A stretch of DNA of 64,000 nt from NCBI RefSeq assembly GCF_002760665.1, contig NZ_PDOB01000001.1:1-64000 (forward strand), given 5' to 3'. The notes under the pieces are model-generated. The model had not been told where the DNA came from. It searched no databases and worked only from the letters and a program-made list of their open reading frames with translations. Origin of the DNA: Massilia psychrophila. GTDB lineage: Bacteria; Pseudomonadota; Gammaproteobacteria; Burkholderiales; Burkholderiaceae_D. Below are positions 1 to 9,151 of the stretch, in pieces; positions within the stretch are counted from its first letter, which is position 1; every line of letters begins with the position of its first letter. Made by a program: the position numbers and the translations under genes.

Positions 1-91
1 GAGACCAGGACGTTGATAGGCTGGGTGTGGAAGTGCAGTAATGCATTAAGCTAACCAGTACTAATTGCCCGTACGGCTTGTCCCTATAACC
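1..91 (+). rRNA. rrl: 23S ribosomal RNA, 3' end only
   Basis: The first 90 or so bases match the conserved 3' end of bacterial 23S rRNA: the GCTAACCAGTACTAATTGCC block followed by a GGCTTGTCCCTATAACC end typical of Betaproteobacteria. The gene starts outside the window. The exact 3' end is estimated from the known terminal helix and may be off by a few bases. Confidence 0.92.
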
Positions 92-226
92 TTAGCAGGT
101 ATAGAGAATAAGAGAACGCGTTGTGCTCGTTGTAATGTACAATCACTACCTAAGTAAAACGAAACAATACTTCTTCCAGATTCAAGGTCATGCTGCCCAG
201 TTGGGAGCACGCACCTGTACAAGTTA

Positions 227-342
227 TGCCTGATGACCATAGTAAATCGGTACCACCCCTTCCCATCCCGAACAGGACCGTGAAACGATATTACGCCGAT
301 GATAGTGCTGCAACCAGTGTGAAAGTAGGTCATCGTCAGGCT
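227..342 (+). rRNA. rrf: 5S ribosomal RNA
   Basis: A 116-base stretch beginning TGCCTGATGACCATAG and ending ATCGTCAGGCT has the terminal helix (GCCTGATGA with TCATCGTCAGGC), the CCCATCCCGAAC loop and the GAAAGTAGG block of 5S rRNA. It lies 135 bases after the 23S end, as expected in an rRNA operon. The 23S-5S spacer (92-226) shows no tRNA. Confidence 0.95.
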
Positions 343-352
343 AGTTATAAGG

Positions 353-388
353 AAAAAACCCCCGCAGAAATGTGGGGGTTTTTTTTCG
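353..388 (+). terminator. Rho-independent terminator of the rRNA operon
   Basis: A CCCCCGCA/TGTGGGGG stem with a GAAA loop is flanked by an A run and followed by eight T residues, directly downstream of 5S rRNA. The A run also lets it work on the minus strand, but the convergent phzF gene ends at 433, so it can serve both. Confidence 0.93.
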
Positions 389-432
389 TCTCAAGATATG
401 CACGCCTTTTAAGAAAAGCGCTGAGGTTCAAC

Positions 433-1311
433 TCAGATTGCTATTGTGCCGTCAACGCAAGTGACGGCATTACCGCCGACCTGAATGGTTTGCTCGCTTA
501 AGGCAAGCCTCAACACGCCGGCGCGGCCGAGGACGGCCCCTTGCGCGGCCAGGAATTTGCTGCCGAAGTGCGCGATTTGCCCGCTGTGCCGGATGAAGGC
601 GCCGACGCATCCTGTACCGCTGCCGCAGACGGGATCTTCCTCGATGCCGTGCGCCGGTGCAAAGGCGCGGATTTCAATCTTCGCCGCTGCTTCAGCCTCA
701 TGCTCGCCAAAGATGACGACACCGGTGTACTTCGCCTGCAGGTCGTGCGCCTTCAGGCGCTGCATGTCCGGCCGGGCCGCCAGCACGTTGTGCGCATTTC
801 GCAGTTGCGCGACGACCCAGCGCGGCCCGACATCGACCAGCCATGGCGGCAATTGCCGCTGCAGGGGGAGGCCCAGCACCTCTTCCAACGCATCGACCTG
901 GCGCGGATTCAAGACCGTCATCGCCGGTTCCGGCAGGGCAAAGGCGATCCATTGCGCGCCATGCGCGTCCTTTGTCACTTCCAGCTTGACCAAGCCGGCG
1001 CGGCATTGCTGCACCAGGGCGCCGTCTTTCGCTTCGATGAGTCCCGCTTCCAGCAATGCATGGGCGGTGCCGATCGTCGGGTGGCCGGCAAACGGCAGTT
1101 CCGCCCGTGGAGTGAAAATGCGCACATGATAATCGGCGCCGGGGTCCGTGACGGCGACGACAAACGTCGTTTCCGACAGGTTTGTCCAGTTGGCGACCTG
1201 CTGCATCTGTTCGGTCGACAAGCCGTCGGCGTCAAGCACGACCGCAACCGGATTGCCTTTGAACGGCGAGTTAGTAAACACATCGACTTGCTTGAAATTA
1301 CGGTTTGCCAT
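433..1311 (-). CDS. PhzF family isomerase/epimerase-like protein
   Basis: This 292-residue protein belongs to the PhzF/diaminopimelate-epimerase-fold family. The N-terminal half has the VDVFTNSPFKGNPVAVV opening, the NLSETTFV motif whose Glu47 corresponds to the catalytic Glu of PhzF, and GHP near residues 76-78. The second half has the EDPVCGSGTG loop. An upstream in-frame ATG at 1356 would overlap the preceding gene and has no ribosome site, whereas the ATG at 1311 has AAAGGA seven bases ahead. It follows an MFS exporter gene on the same strand by 41 bases, so the two are probably co-transcribed. No phenazine genes are nearby, so the substrate is unknown. Confidence 0.9.
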   Translation of the reverse strand: MANRNFKQVDVFTNSPFKGNPVAVVLDADGLSTEQMQQVANWTNLSETTFVVAVTDPGADYHVRIFTPRAELPFAGHPTIGTAHALLEAGLIEAKDGALVQQCRAGLVKLEVTKDAHGAQWIAFALPEPAMTVLNPRQVDALEEVLGLPLQRQLPPWLVDVGPRWVVAQLRNAHNVLAARPDMQRLKAHDLQAKYTGVVIFGEHEAEAAAKIEIRAFAPAHGIEEDPVCGSGTGCVGAFIRHSGQIAHFGSKFLAAQGAVLGRAGVLRLALSEQTIQVGGNAVTCVDGTIAI

Positions 1312-1352
1312 GCGAGTCCTTTCAGGGGTAATCAGAGAATTTGCGTTGCGGT

Positions 1353-2789
1353 TCATAACGTACTGGCCGGCTCAGGCGCAGGCGGCTTTACGTTCGCCCC
1401 TTTGCTGATGCTCTCGCCATCCTCGCGCCGCAGCGACCAGAACGCCAGCGACGACAGGATAGTGACCATCGACAGCGCGACGAAGGCGTTGTGCAGCGCG
1501 CCGGTGACCATTGCACGGTCGCTCTGCGGCACGTCGCCGAGGAACCAGGCGGTCACCAGGGTGCCAATGGCCAGCCCGAAGCTCATCGACAATTGTTGAA
1601 ATGAACTCGAAATAGTGCTGGCCATGCTGGAGTCCGTTTGGCTGACGTCGGCATACGCCAGCGTATTTATGCTGGAAAACTGCAGCGAATTGAAAAAGCC
1701 CTGCATCAGGCCGAAGACGACGATCATCGCCAGCGGGGTGCCGGCCTTCACCAGTGCAAACATGCCGATCGTCACGCCGATGCAGACGGTGTTGACGATC
1801 AACACCTGGCGATAGCCGAAGCGGGCGAGCAGGCGCGGCGCAAACAGCTTCATGAACATTGCCGCCAAGGCAGCCGGCATCATCAACAGACCCGACTTCC
1901 ACACCGGCAAGCCCAGCCCGATCTGGTACAGCAAGGGCAGCAGGAATGGCAGGCCGCCGACGCCCAGGCGGGTAACGAATCCGCCGAGCACCGCGATACG
2001 GAAGGTGCGGATGCGGAACAGCGCCAGCCGCAGCAGCGGAAATTCGATTCCGCTGGCATGCCAGCCGTAGGCCACCAGCAGCGCAACCGACAGCCCCAGC
2101 ATGAGCACGGCCGTGGTCGGATCGAGGGTGTGCTCGCCGAAAATTTCCAACAGCCACGACAGCAGGGCGGTACCACAGCTAAATAAAATAAAGCCGATGA
2201 CGTCGAGCGGCCGGCGCTCGGTCGCCCGGTAGTCCGGCATGTAGCGATACACCAGGTACAAAGCCACCAGCCCGACCGGCACGTTGACAAAAAAGATGGC
2301 CCGCCACGATACCCAGTGGACGATCAGCCCGCCGATGGTCGGCCCGAGCAGCGGCCCGATCAGGGCGGGAATGATGACGAAATTCATCGCGCCGAGCAGC
2401 TCGGACTTGGGGAAGGTGCGGATGATGGCCAGGCGGCCGACCGGCATCATCATGGCGCCGCCAATGCCTTGCAGCAGGCGCGCCGCTGTCAGCATCGGCG
2501 CATTGAGCGACAGGCCGCACAGCACCGACGCGAACGTAAAGAGCGCAATGGCGATGCCGAACACGCGCCGGGTGCCAAAGCGGTCGGCCATCCAGCCGCT
2601 GATCGGGATGCCGACCGCCAGGCTGAGAATGTAACTGGTGACCACGGACTTCAGGCTCAGTGGCGTGACATTCAGGCTCGCGGCGATGCTCGGAATGGCC
2701 GTGTTGACGATGGTCGTATCGAGCTGCTCCATAAACAGCGCGGTGGCGACGACCCACGGCAGGTACCTCTTGATGGCGGAGCTGGTCAT
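1353..2789 (-). CDS. MFS transporter, DHA2 (EmrB/QacA) drug exporter type
   Basis: A 478-residue integral membrane protein with about 14 hydrophobic segments, the number usual for the DHA2 branch of the major facilitator superfamily. Family marks are the LDTTIVNTAIPSIA segment in TM1, the GWMADRFGTRRVFG loop (motif A) after TM2, and the GPTIGGLIVHWVSWRAIFFVNVP stretch around TM5-6. GAGGA precedes the ATG. Such pumps export drugs or metabolites by proton antiport. The downstream phzF-like gene suggests the pair handles one compound, but the sequence does not say which. Confidence 0.9.
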   Translation of the reverse strand: MTSSAIKRYLPWVVATALFMEQLDTTIVNTAIPSIAASLNVTPLSLKSVVTSYILSLAVGIPISGWMADRFGTRRVFGIAIALFTFASVLCGLSLNAPMLTAARLLQGIGGAMMMPVGRLAIIRTFPKSELLGAMNFVIIPALIGPLLGPTIGGLIVHWVSWRAIFFVNVPVGLVALYLVYRYMPDYRATERRPLDVIGFILFSCGTALLSWLLEIFGEHTLDPTTAVLMLGLSVALLVAYGWHASGIEFPLLRLALFRIRTFRIAVLGGFVTRLGVGGLPFLLPLLYQIGLGLPVWKSGLLMMPAALAAMFMKLFAPRLLARFGYRQVLIVNTVCIGVTIGMFALVKAGTPLAMIVVFGLMQGFFNSLQFSSINTLAYADVSQTDSSMASTISSSFQQLSMSFGLAIGTLVTAWFLGDVPQSDRAMVTGALHNAFVALSMVTILSSLAFWSLRREDGESISKGANVKPPAPEPASTL

Positions 2790-2880
2790 CGGTCCTCGGG
2801 TGTGGCGGCCTGCGTACCAATGCGAGCCGAACCGGATTGTTGCATAAAACTTATGATCGCGAAGTCAACCGGACAGGTGC

Positions 2881-3450
2881 TCAGAAAGGACGGGCGACCT
2901 TGACCACCAGCCAGTTGACGCCGTTGTTGGGCTTTTTGTAGCCGCCATTCGAGTAATGCTGGATCTTGGCGCCAAGCTCCCATTTGTTGTCGAAAACGTA
3001 GCCGGCGCCGATGTGGTCGGCAAACTGGAAGTGCGTCGACAGCCGGTTGTCGTCGTTATCGTACAGCTTCGAGAGCAGGCTCACGCCGATGCCGGCTTCG
3101 CCATACCACCCCTTCTTGTCGGTGCGCTCGAAGCGAAACACCGGGGTCAGGTTGACGACCGTGATGTTCTGGTGCTGGCCGGGCCTGTTTTGATAGGCAT
3201 TGCCGCGCCATTGCGCCAGGTTGGCATCCCAGTAGCCGGACAGATGGGTGCCGTTCGACGCCAACCAGCTACGCTCCCAGTTTTTTTGCACGCTCAAGCG
3301 CAGCATTTGCACTTTGCTGCCGGTGCCGAACTCCACCGCCGCCGAGTCGGCCAGCGGTTCGGCCGCGAAGGCCGGCTGCAAGGCCAGCAGCGCGGCCAGC
3401 GCGCAGACCGGTTTCCATATTGTCTGGTTAGGTAACATAGCCACTTTCAT
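2881..3450 (-). CDS. pagL: PagL-like acyloxyacyl hydrolase (lipid A 3-O-deacylase)
   Basis: A 189-residue outer-membrane beta-barrel candidate. It has a signal peptide (hydrophobic stretch ending QPAFA-A near residue 29), alternating beta-strand pattern and the HYSN motif with His165 and Ser167, matching the His and Ser of the PagL active site, followed by KKPNNG and a terminal Phe (VARPF), as outer-membrane proteins have. PagL removes the 3-O acyl chain of lipid A. The third catalytic residue, Glu twelve positions after the Ser, reads as Asn179 here. A start at 3438 is also possible. The open frame continues upstream to 4344, but that part is antisense to the dehydrogenase gene and is not coding. 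Confidence 0.85.
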   Translation of the reverse strand: MKVAMLPNQTIWKPVCALAALLALQPAFAAEPLADSAAVEFGTGSKVQMLRLSVQKNWERSWLASNGTHLSGYWDANLAQWRGNAYQNRPGQHQNITVVNLTPVFRFERTDKKGWYGEAGIGVSLLSKLYDNDDNRLSTHFQFADHIGAGYVFDNKWELGAKIQHYSNGGYKKPNNGVNWLVVKVARPF

Positions 3451-3558
3451 AGAAATGAGTGCAATATCGATAAGTTGTATTGTAACGGTTTCAGGGATCG
3501 ATGGCGGCGCCAGCCACGGTACAATCGGGTAGTGTGACCGATTCGACAAGGAGCTTAC

Positions 3559-4458
3559 ATGACCACCCCCACCCTCGCATTTCTCGGCATCGGCCTGATG
3601 GGAAAACCGATGGCAACCCGGCTGGCCCAAGCCGGCTACACCGTGCGCGCCTGGAACCGCACGCCGGCAAAGGCCGAAGCGTTGCGCGCAATCGGCGCCG
3701 AGCCGCACACCACGCTCGCCGGCGCGGTGGGCGGCGCCGACATCGTCATCTCGATGCTCGAGAGCGGGGCGGTAGTGGCGCAGCTGATCGACGCCGCGCT
3801 GACCCCGCTGAAACCCGGTGCGCTGTGGATCGACATGAGTTCGACCCAAAAAGGCGAGGCGCTGGCCTTTCATGCCACACTGCGGGCGCACGCCATCAAT
3901 TTTATCGACGCGCCGGTGTCGGGCGGCGTCGTCGGCGCCGAAGCCGGTACGCTGGCGATCATGGCAGGCGCCAGCGTGATTGACTTTGCGCTGGCCGAGC
4001 CGGTATTGCGGGCGATGGGGCGGCCGACCCTGGTGGGCCCGGCCGGCAGCGGCCAGGTCGCCAAGCTGTGCAACCAGCTCATCGTCGGCGGCACCCTCGA
4101 CATCGTCGCCGAAGCGCTGCTGCTGGCGCACGCCGCCGGCGCCGATCCGGCCGCGGTGCGCGCGGCGATCCGCGGTGGCTTCGCCGAGAGCCGCATCCTC
4201 GACGTCCATGGCCAGCGCATGCTCGAGCGTAACTTCATGCCGGGCGGGCAAGTAAAAAGCCAGCTCAAGGACATGCAAAATGTGCTGGTGGCGGCGTTTG
4301 ATGCCGGCGTGGTGTTGCCGATCAGCGCGCTGGTGACGGAGCACTACCGCTCGATTGCCGATGATTATCCGGCAGCCGACCAGAGCGCCGCGCTGCTCGC
4401 GCTAGAAAAGCTTAATCCGGGACAGCGCCTGGGCAACGGGCCGGATCAGTTACCTTGA
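3559..4458 (+). CDS. NAD(P)-dependent beta-hydroxyacid dehydrogenase (3-hydroxyisobutyrate dehydrogenase family)
   Basis: A 299-residue cytosolic oxidoreductase. The N-terminal Rossmann motif is GIGLMGKPMATRLA (residues about 8-21), the substrate loop is DAPVSGGVVGAEAGTLAIMAG (about 118-138), and KLCNQL carries the catalytic Lys near 171-176. This is the usual order and length for 3-hydroxyisobutyrate/tartronate-semialdehyde reductases. AAGGAG lies just ahead of the ATG. The last 9 bases overlap the convergent amidohydrolase gene. Without glyoxylate or valine genes nearby the substrate cannot be fixed; GarR-like or succinic-semialdehyde reductases are alternatives. Confidence 0.9.
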   Translation: MTTPTLAFLGIGLMGKPMATRLAQAGYTVRAWNRTPAKAEALRAIGAEPHTTLAGAVGGADIVISMLESGAVVAQLIDAALTPLKPGALWIDMSSTQKGEALAFHATLRAHAINFIDAPVSGGVVGAEAGTLAIMAGASVIDFALAEPVLRAMGRPTLVGPAGSGQVAKLCNQLIVGGTLDIVAEALLLAHAAGADPAAVRAAIRGGFAESRILDVHGQRMLERNFMPGGQVKSQLKDMQNVLVAAFDAGVVLPISALVTEHYRSIADDYPAADQSAALLALEKLNPGQRLGNGPDQLP

Positions 4459-5670
4459 TCCGGCCCTATCGAGCCCTATCGCCAGCGCCAAACGCATCTC
4501 CGCCAGCCGCACCCAGTAGCTGGCGCCGATCGCCAGCAAGTCGTCATTAAAATCGTAGCTGGCGTTGTGCAACTGGCATGGGCCGAGCCCGTGGCCGCCG
4601 GCGCGGTGGGCGCCTTCGCCGTTGCCGATGAATACGTAGCAGCCCGGCTTGGCTTGCAGCATGAAGGCGAAATCTTCGGCTCCCATGGTCGGCTCGACGT
4701 TCGTGTCGACCTTGTCAGGCCCGGCCACCGCCGTCATTGCCGCCACCGCGAACTCGGTCTGCTCGGGATGGTTGACCAGCGGCGGATAATTGCGTTTGAA
4801 CCCGAACTGGACGCTGGCCCGGAAGGCCGCCGCCGTATGCACCGCGATCTCTTCCATGCGGGCCTCTATCAGGTCGAGTACGCCAGTGGTAAACGTGCGT
4901 ACGGTGCCGATCATGACTGCTTCGTCCGGTATCACGTTGGTCGCGCTGCCGGCGTGGATCTGCGTGATCGACAGCACGGCAGTGTCGAGCGGATTTTTTT
5001 CGCGCGAAATAATGGTCTGCCAGGCCTGCGCGATCTGCACCGCCACCATCACCGGGTCGACGCCCTTGTGCGGTTGCGCCGCGTGCGCGCCCTTGCCTTT
5101 GACGACAACGCGAAATTCATTACTGGACGCCATCATGGGACCTGCCACCACGCCGAAGGCGCCCGCTTCCATGCCGGGCCAGTTGTGCATGCCATAAATC
5201 GCATCCATTGGAAACTGCTCGAACAAGCCGTCGTCGATCATCCGGCGCGCGCCGGCGCCGCCTTCTTCGGCCGGCTGGAACACCAGGTACACGGTGCCGT
5301 CGAAGTTGCGGTTGGTGGCCAGATGGTGGGCGGCGCCAAGCAGCATCGCGGTATGGCCGTCATGGCCGCAGGCGTGCATTTTTCCCGCGTGGCGCGACGC
5401 GTGGGCGAAGCTGTTCACTTCGTGCATCGGCAGCGCGTCCATGTCGGCGCGCAGGCCGATCGCGCGGCTGGAACTGCCGTGTTTGATGATACCGACCACG
5501 CCGGTGACGCCTAGTCCGCGCACCACCGGAATGCCCCATTCGGTCAGGCGGGCGCAAACGACGTCGGCGGTGCGTTGTTCCTCATAACAGAGTTCCGGAT
5601 GGGCGTGCAGGTCGCGCCGGATTTGCTGCAGCTCCGACTGGAACGCGATAATGGGTTCGACGAGGTTCAT
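4450..5670 (-). CDS. M20 family amidohydrolase (hippurate hydrolase / N-acyl amino acid amidohydrolase type)
   Basis: A 406-residue metallohydrolase. It has the HACGHDGHTAML zinc motif near residues 101-112, the PAEEGGAGA motif with the general-base Glu near 137-145, GMHNWPG, and the MGAEDFAFM motif near 350, in the order known for M20D enzymes that cut N-acyl amino acids. The ATG at 5670 is preceded by GGAGA; an in-frame ATG ten codons earlier has no such site. Its 3' end overlaps the convergent dehydrogenase gene by 9 bases. The acyl substrate is not predictable. Confidence 0.9.
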   Translation of the reverse strand: MNLVEPIIAFQSELQQIRRDLHAHPELCYEEQRTADVVCARLTEWGIPVVRGLGVTGVVGIIKHGSSSRAIGLRADMDALPMHEVNSFAHASRHAGKMHACGHDGHTAMLLGAAHHLATNRNFDGTVYLVFQPAEEGGAGARRMIDDGLFEQFPMDAIYGMHNWPGMEAGAFGVVAGPMMASSNEFRVVVKGKGAHAAQPHKGVDPVMVAVQIAQAWQTIISREKNPLDTAVLSITQIHAGSATNVIPDEAVMIGTVRTFTTGVLDLIEARMEEIAVHTAAAFRASVQFGFKRNYPPLVNHPEQTEFAVAAMTAVAGPDKVDTNVEPTMGAEDFAFMLQAKPGCYVFIGNGEGAHRAGGHGLGPCQLHNASYDFNDDLLAIGASYWVRLAEMRLALAIGLDRAGSR

Positions 5671-5821
5671 CTGATTCTCCAGTGCTTGCGTGGTTGCCAA
5701 GGCTAACGTTTTACTATTGTAGCCCTACTCGTCATTGGCGTGCGAGCCAATAACGAAGAGCCCTCTTCTGCGCTGGAAATCGTATAAAGTAGGGGTTTAT
5801 TTCCTTGCGTTGGCTACTTCG

Positions 5822-7924
5822 ATGACGACCAAACAAGTGCGCGCAACCTGCCCGCACGACTGCCCCGATACGTGCGCCCTGTTGATCACCGTGGAAGACG
5901 GCATTGCCACACAGGTCAAGGGCGACCCGGACCATCCGACCACTGCCGGTGTGCTGTGCACCAAGGTCGCGCGTTACGCCGAGCGCACTTATCATCCGGA
6001 GCGCCTGCTGTATCCGATGCGCCGGGTCGGCAAGAAAGGAGAAGGCAAGTTCGAGCGCATCAGCTGGGATGAGGCAATCGGCGAGATCGCCGCGCGCCTC
6101 GGCGCCATCGCCGCGCGCGCGCCCCAGGCCATCCTGCCGTATAGCTATTGCGGCACGATGGGGCTGGTGCAGGGCGAGTCGATGTCAACGCGCTTTTTCA
6201 ACCGCCTCGGCGCCTCGCTGCTGGACCGCACCATTTGCGCGATGGCCGGCGCCACCGGGTACAAGTACACCATCGGCGCCTCCGTCGGCACCGACCTCGA
6301 ACAGTTCCAGGACGCCAAGCTGATTATCATCTGGGGCGGCAACCCGATCGCCTCGAACCTGCATTTCTGGACCCGCGCGCAGGAAGCGAAGCGGCGCGGC
6401 GCCAAGCTGATCGCGATCGATCCGTACCGCTCGCTGACGGCCGAAAAATGCCACCAGCATATCGCCCTGCTGCCCGGCACCGACGCCGCGCTGGCGCTCG
6501 GCATGATGCACGTGCTGATCGGCGAGAACCTGCTCGACGACGACTACATCGCCCGCCACACGCTCGGCTTCGAACAGCTCAAGGCGCGCGCGGCGGAATG
6601 GAACCCGGAACGCGCCGCCGAGACGTGCGGCATCAGCGCTGCCGAAGTAGTCGCGCTGGCGCGCGAGTACGGCCAGGCCGCGCGGCGCGGCGAGCCGGTG
6701 GCGATCCGCCTGAACTACGGCGTCCAGCGCGTGCGTGGCGGCGGCATGTCGGTGCGCACCATCGCCTGCCTGCCGGCACTGGTAGGAGCGTGGCGCCATG
6801 CCGCCGGCGGCGTCCAGCTGTCGAGCTCCGGCTCGTTTCCGGCCAATCGAATTGCGCTGCAGCTGCCCGATTTGCGCAAGCAGCCTGCGCGCACCATCAA
6901 CATGACCACCATCGGCGACGACCTGCTGCGCGAGAGTTCGCCCGCGTTCGGCCCGCAGATCGAAGCGGTCATCGTCTACAACGCCAACCCGCTGGCAATC
7001 GCGCCCGATTCAGGCAAGGTGATGCAGGGTTTTTTGCGCGACGACCTGTTCACCGTGGTGTTGGAGCACTTCCAGACCGACAGCGCCGATTACGCCGACA
7101 TCCTACTGCCGGCCACCACCCAGCTCGAACACGTCGACGCCCACCTCGCCTACGGCCACCTGTACATGATGGCCAATAATGCGGCGATTGCGCCGATGGG
7201 CGAAGCCAAGCCCAATACCGAGATTTTCCGCCTGCTGGCCGCGCGCATGGGCTTTGACGAACCGGGCTTTCGCCACAGCGACGACGAACTGGCGGCGCAG
7301 GCGTTCGACAGCAAGGATGCGCGCGCCGTGCATTTCGACTGGGAGTCGCTCAAGCAGCGCGGCTGGCAAAAGCTGAACATGCCGGACGCGCCGTTCGCCA
7401 ACGGCGGCTTCCCCACGCCCTCGGGCAAATGCGAGTTCTATTCGGCGGCGATGCTGCACGACGGTCACGACCCGCTGCCGACCTATACCGCGCCGTACGA
7501 GTCGGCCTTTGACAATCCGGAACTGGCGCGCAAATACCCGCTGGCGATGATCTCGCCGCCGGCGCGCAATTTTCTCAATTCCAGTTTTGTGAACGTCAAG
7601 AGCTTACGCGGCAGCGAAGACCAGCCCTACCTCGACATCCACCCAGCCGACAGCGCGCAGCGCGACGTCGCACACGGCGACATGGTGCGTATTTTTAACG
7701 ACCGCGGCTCGTTCGTCGCCAAGGCGCGCGTCACCGACAAGGCCAGGCCCGGCCTGGTGGTCGGCCTGTCGGTGTGGTGGAAAAAACTCGCCAGCGACGG
7801 CAAGAACGTCAACGAAGTGACCAGCCAGCGCCTGACCGACATGGGCCGCGCGCCGACGTTTTACGACACCCTGGTGCAGGTCGAAAAAGCCGCGCCCGCA
7901 GAAGAAAGCCATGAAACAGTTTAA
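5822..7924 (+). CDS. Molybdopterin oxidoreductase (formate dehydrogenase/DMSO reductase family)
   Basis: A 700-residue catalytic subunit of the bis-MGD family. Cys10, Cys14, Cys18 and Cys46 form the N-terminal 4Fe-4S site (CPHDCPDTC then GVLCTK). The central part has GGNPIASNLHFW and the molybdopterin-binding SADYADILLPATTQLE stretch, and the C terminus has the MISPPARNFLNSSF cofactor domain. A Cys in LDRTICAMAG may be the metal ligand. There is no twin-arginine signal, so it is probably cytosolic, and no electron-transfer partner is encoded next to it. The chosen ATG gives the normal N terminus; an upstream TTG-type extension to 5735 looks wrong. It overlaps the next gene by 14 bases. The substrate is unknown. 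Confidence 0.88.
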   Translation: MTTKQVRATCPHDCPDTCALLITVEDGIATQVKGDPDHPTTAGVLCTKVARYAERTYHPERLLYPMRRVGKKGEGKFERISWDEAIGEIAARLGAIAARAPQAILPYSYCGTMGLVQGESMSTRFFNRLGASLLDRTICAMAGATGYKYTIGASVGTDLEQFQDAKLIIIWGGNPIASNLHFWTRAQEAKRRGAKLIAIDPYRSLTAEKCHQHIALLPGTDAALALGMMHVLIGENLLDDDYIARHTLGFEQLKARAAEWNPERAAETCGISAAEVVALAREYGQAARRGEPVAIRLNYGVQRVRGGGMSVRTIACLPALVGAWRHAAGGVQLSSSGSFPANRIALQLPDLRKQPARTINMTTIGDDLLRESSPAFGPQIEAVIVYNANPLAIAPDSGKVMQGFLRDDLFTVVLEHFQTDSADYADILLPATTQLEHVDAHLAYGHLYMMANNAAIAPMGEAKPNTEIFRLLAARMGFDEPGFRHSDDELAAQAFDSKDARAVHFDWESLKQRGWQKLNMPDAPFANGGFPTPSGKCEFYSAAMLHDGHDPLPTYTAPYESAFDNPELARKYPLAMISPPARNFLNSSFVNVKSLRGSEDQPYLDIHPADSAQRDVAHGDMVRIFNDRGSFVAKARVTDKARPGLVVGLSVWWKKLASDGKNVNEVTSQRLTDMGRAPTFYDTLVQVEKAAPAEESHETV

Positions 7925-9014
7925 TTTTTCCCGCATGTCCCGCATCCCCCGCAGCTTGCTGCTCGCCGGTCTCGGCGCCGCCCTGCTGGCCAGCTGTACC
8001 AACCTGAATTACTACACCCAGGCAGCGCAAGGCCAACTCGCGCTGCTGGCCGACGCGCGCCCGGTCGACGACTGGCTGGCCGACCCGGCCACCAATCCGA
8101 AGCTGCGCAACCGCCTCGCCGCCGCGCGCCAGATCCGCCAGTACGCAGTGCAGCATCTGGGCCTGCCGGACAACCAGAGCTACAAGAACTACGCCGCCTT
8201 GAACCGGCCGTACGTGGTGTGGAACGTGGTGGCCACGCCGGAACTGTCGTTCAAGCCGCTGCAGTGGTGCTTCCCGGTAGCCGGCTGCGTCGACTACCGC
8301 GGCTATTACAGCAAGCAGGCCGCCCAGGATTACGCCTACCAGCTGCGCGCCGAAGGCAACGACGTCCAGGTCGGCGGCGTCAGCGCGTATTCGACGCTGG
8401 GCTGGTTCAACGATCCGTTGATCTCGACCTTCATCAATTACCCGGACGCCGAACTGGCGCGCCTGATTTTCCACGAACTGTCGCACCAGGTGGTGTACGT
8501 GGCGGGCGACTCGCAGTTTAACGAATCGTTCGCCAGCGCGGTCGAGGAGGCCGGCGTCGAACGGTGGCTGGAACAGTTCGGCAATCAGGCGATGCGCGCC
8601 AACTACGTCACCTACACCGCGCGCAAGCAGCAATTTCTGCAACTGCTGCTGAACTGCCGCCGCGCGCTCGAACGGAACTACGCCTCGCACGCCGGCGTGG
8701 CGGCGAAACGGGCGGAAAAAGCGCTCCTGCTGCGCCGGCTGCAGGACGACTACGTGGTGCTCAAGCAAAGCTGGGGCGGCTACGCCGGCTACGACCGCTT
8801 CTTCGCTGAACCGACCTCGAACGCGCACCTGGCGGCGATCGCCACTTACACCGATTTCGTGCCGGCGTTTCGCGCCCTGCTCGCGCGCGAACGCAGCTTC
8901 CGCAGCTTTTATGCGCAAGCGCGCCGCATCGGCGAGCTCGAACCGGCTGAACGCCACCGCCGCCTGAAGATGCTGGCCGAGGCCGCGGGTACCGTTGTTG
9001 CGGTGCACCATTAA
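7911..9014 (+). CDS. Putative aminopeptidase lipoprotein (Aminopep family, zinc HExxH)
   Basis: A 367-residue protein with a lipoprotein signal peptide: basic N terminus, hydrophobic core and lipobox LLAS-Cys29. The HELSH motif starts at His188 and NESFAS follows with a Glu near 205, a layout of gluzincin-type zinc peptidases; the overall sequence fits the bacterial Aminopep (PF10023) family as I remember it. It is probably anchored in the outer membrane facing the periplasm. Its start lies 14 bases inside the molybdopterin enzyme gene in another frame, implying translational coupling. Why these two genes are coupled is not evident. A start at 7935 is also possible. Confidence 0.82.
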   Translation: MKQFNFSRMSRIPRSLLLAGLGAALLASCTNLNYYTQAAQGQLALLADARPVDDWLADPATNPKLRNRLAAARQIRQYAVQHLGLPDNQSYKNYAALNRPYVVWNVVATPELSFKPLQWCFPVAGCVDYRGYYSKQAAQDYAYQLRAEGNDVQVGGVSAYSTLGWFNDPLISTFINYPDAELARLIFHELSHQVVYVAGDSQFNESFASAVEEAGVERWLEQFGNQAMRANYVTYTARKQQFLQLLLNCRRALERNYASHAGVAAKRAEKALLLRRLQDDYVVLKQSWGGYAGYDRFFAEPTSNAHLAAIATYTDFVPAFRALLARERSFRSFYAQARRIGELEPAERHRRLKMLAEAAGTVVAVHH

Positions 9015-9151
9015 TTCACAATAGAATGCTTGCTCGAATAACAGCAAAACTGCTTGCATCGGAGCGCCCTGACCGATAGCATCTATGGGGCATTCATGTT
9101 GGCATCGCCTGACGTTACCCATAACGATAACTATTGAGACAGAGGCATCCG

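Noticed and set aside
92-226. A tRNA gene in the 23S-5S spacer
   Set aside because: No cloverleaf and no T-loop GGTTCRANTCC-like sequence is present.
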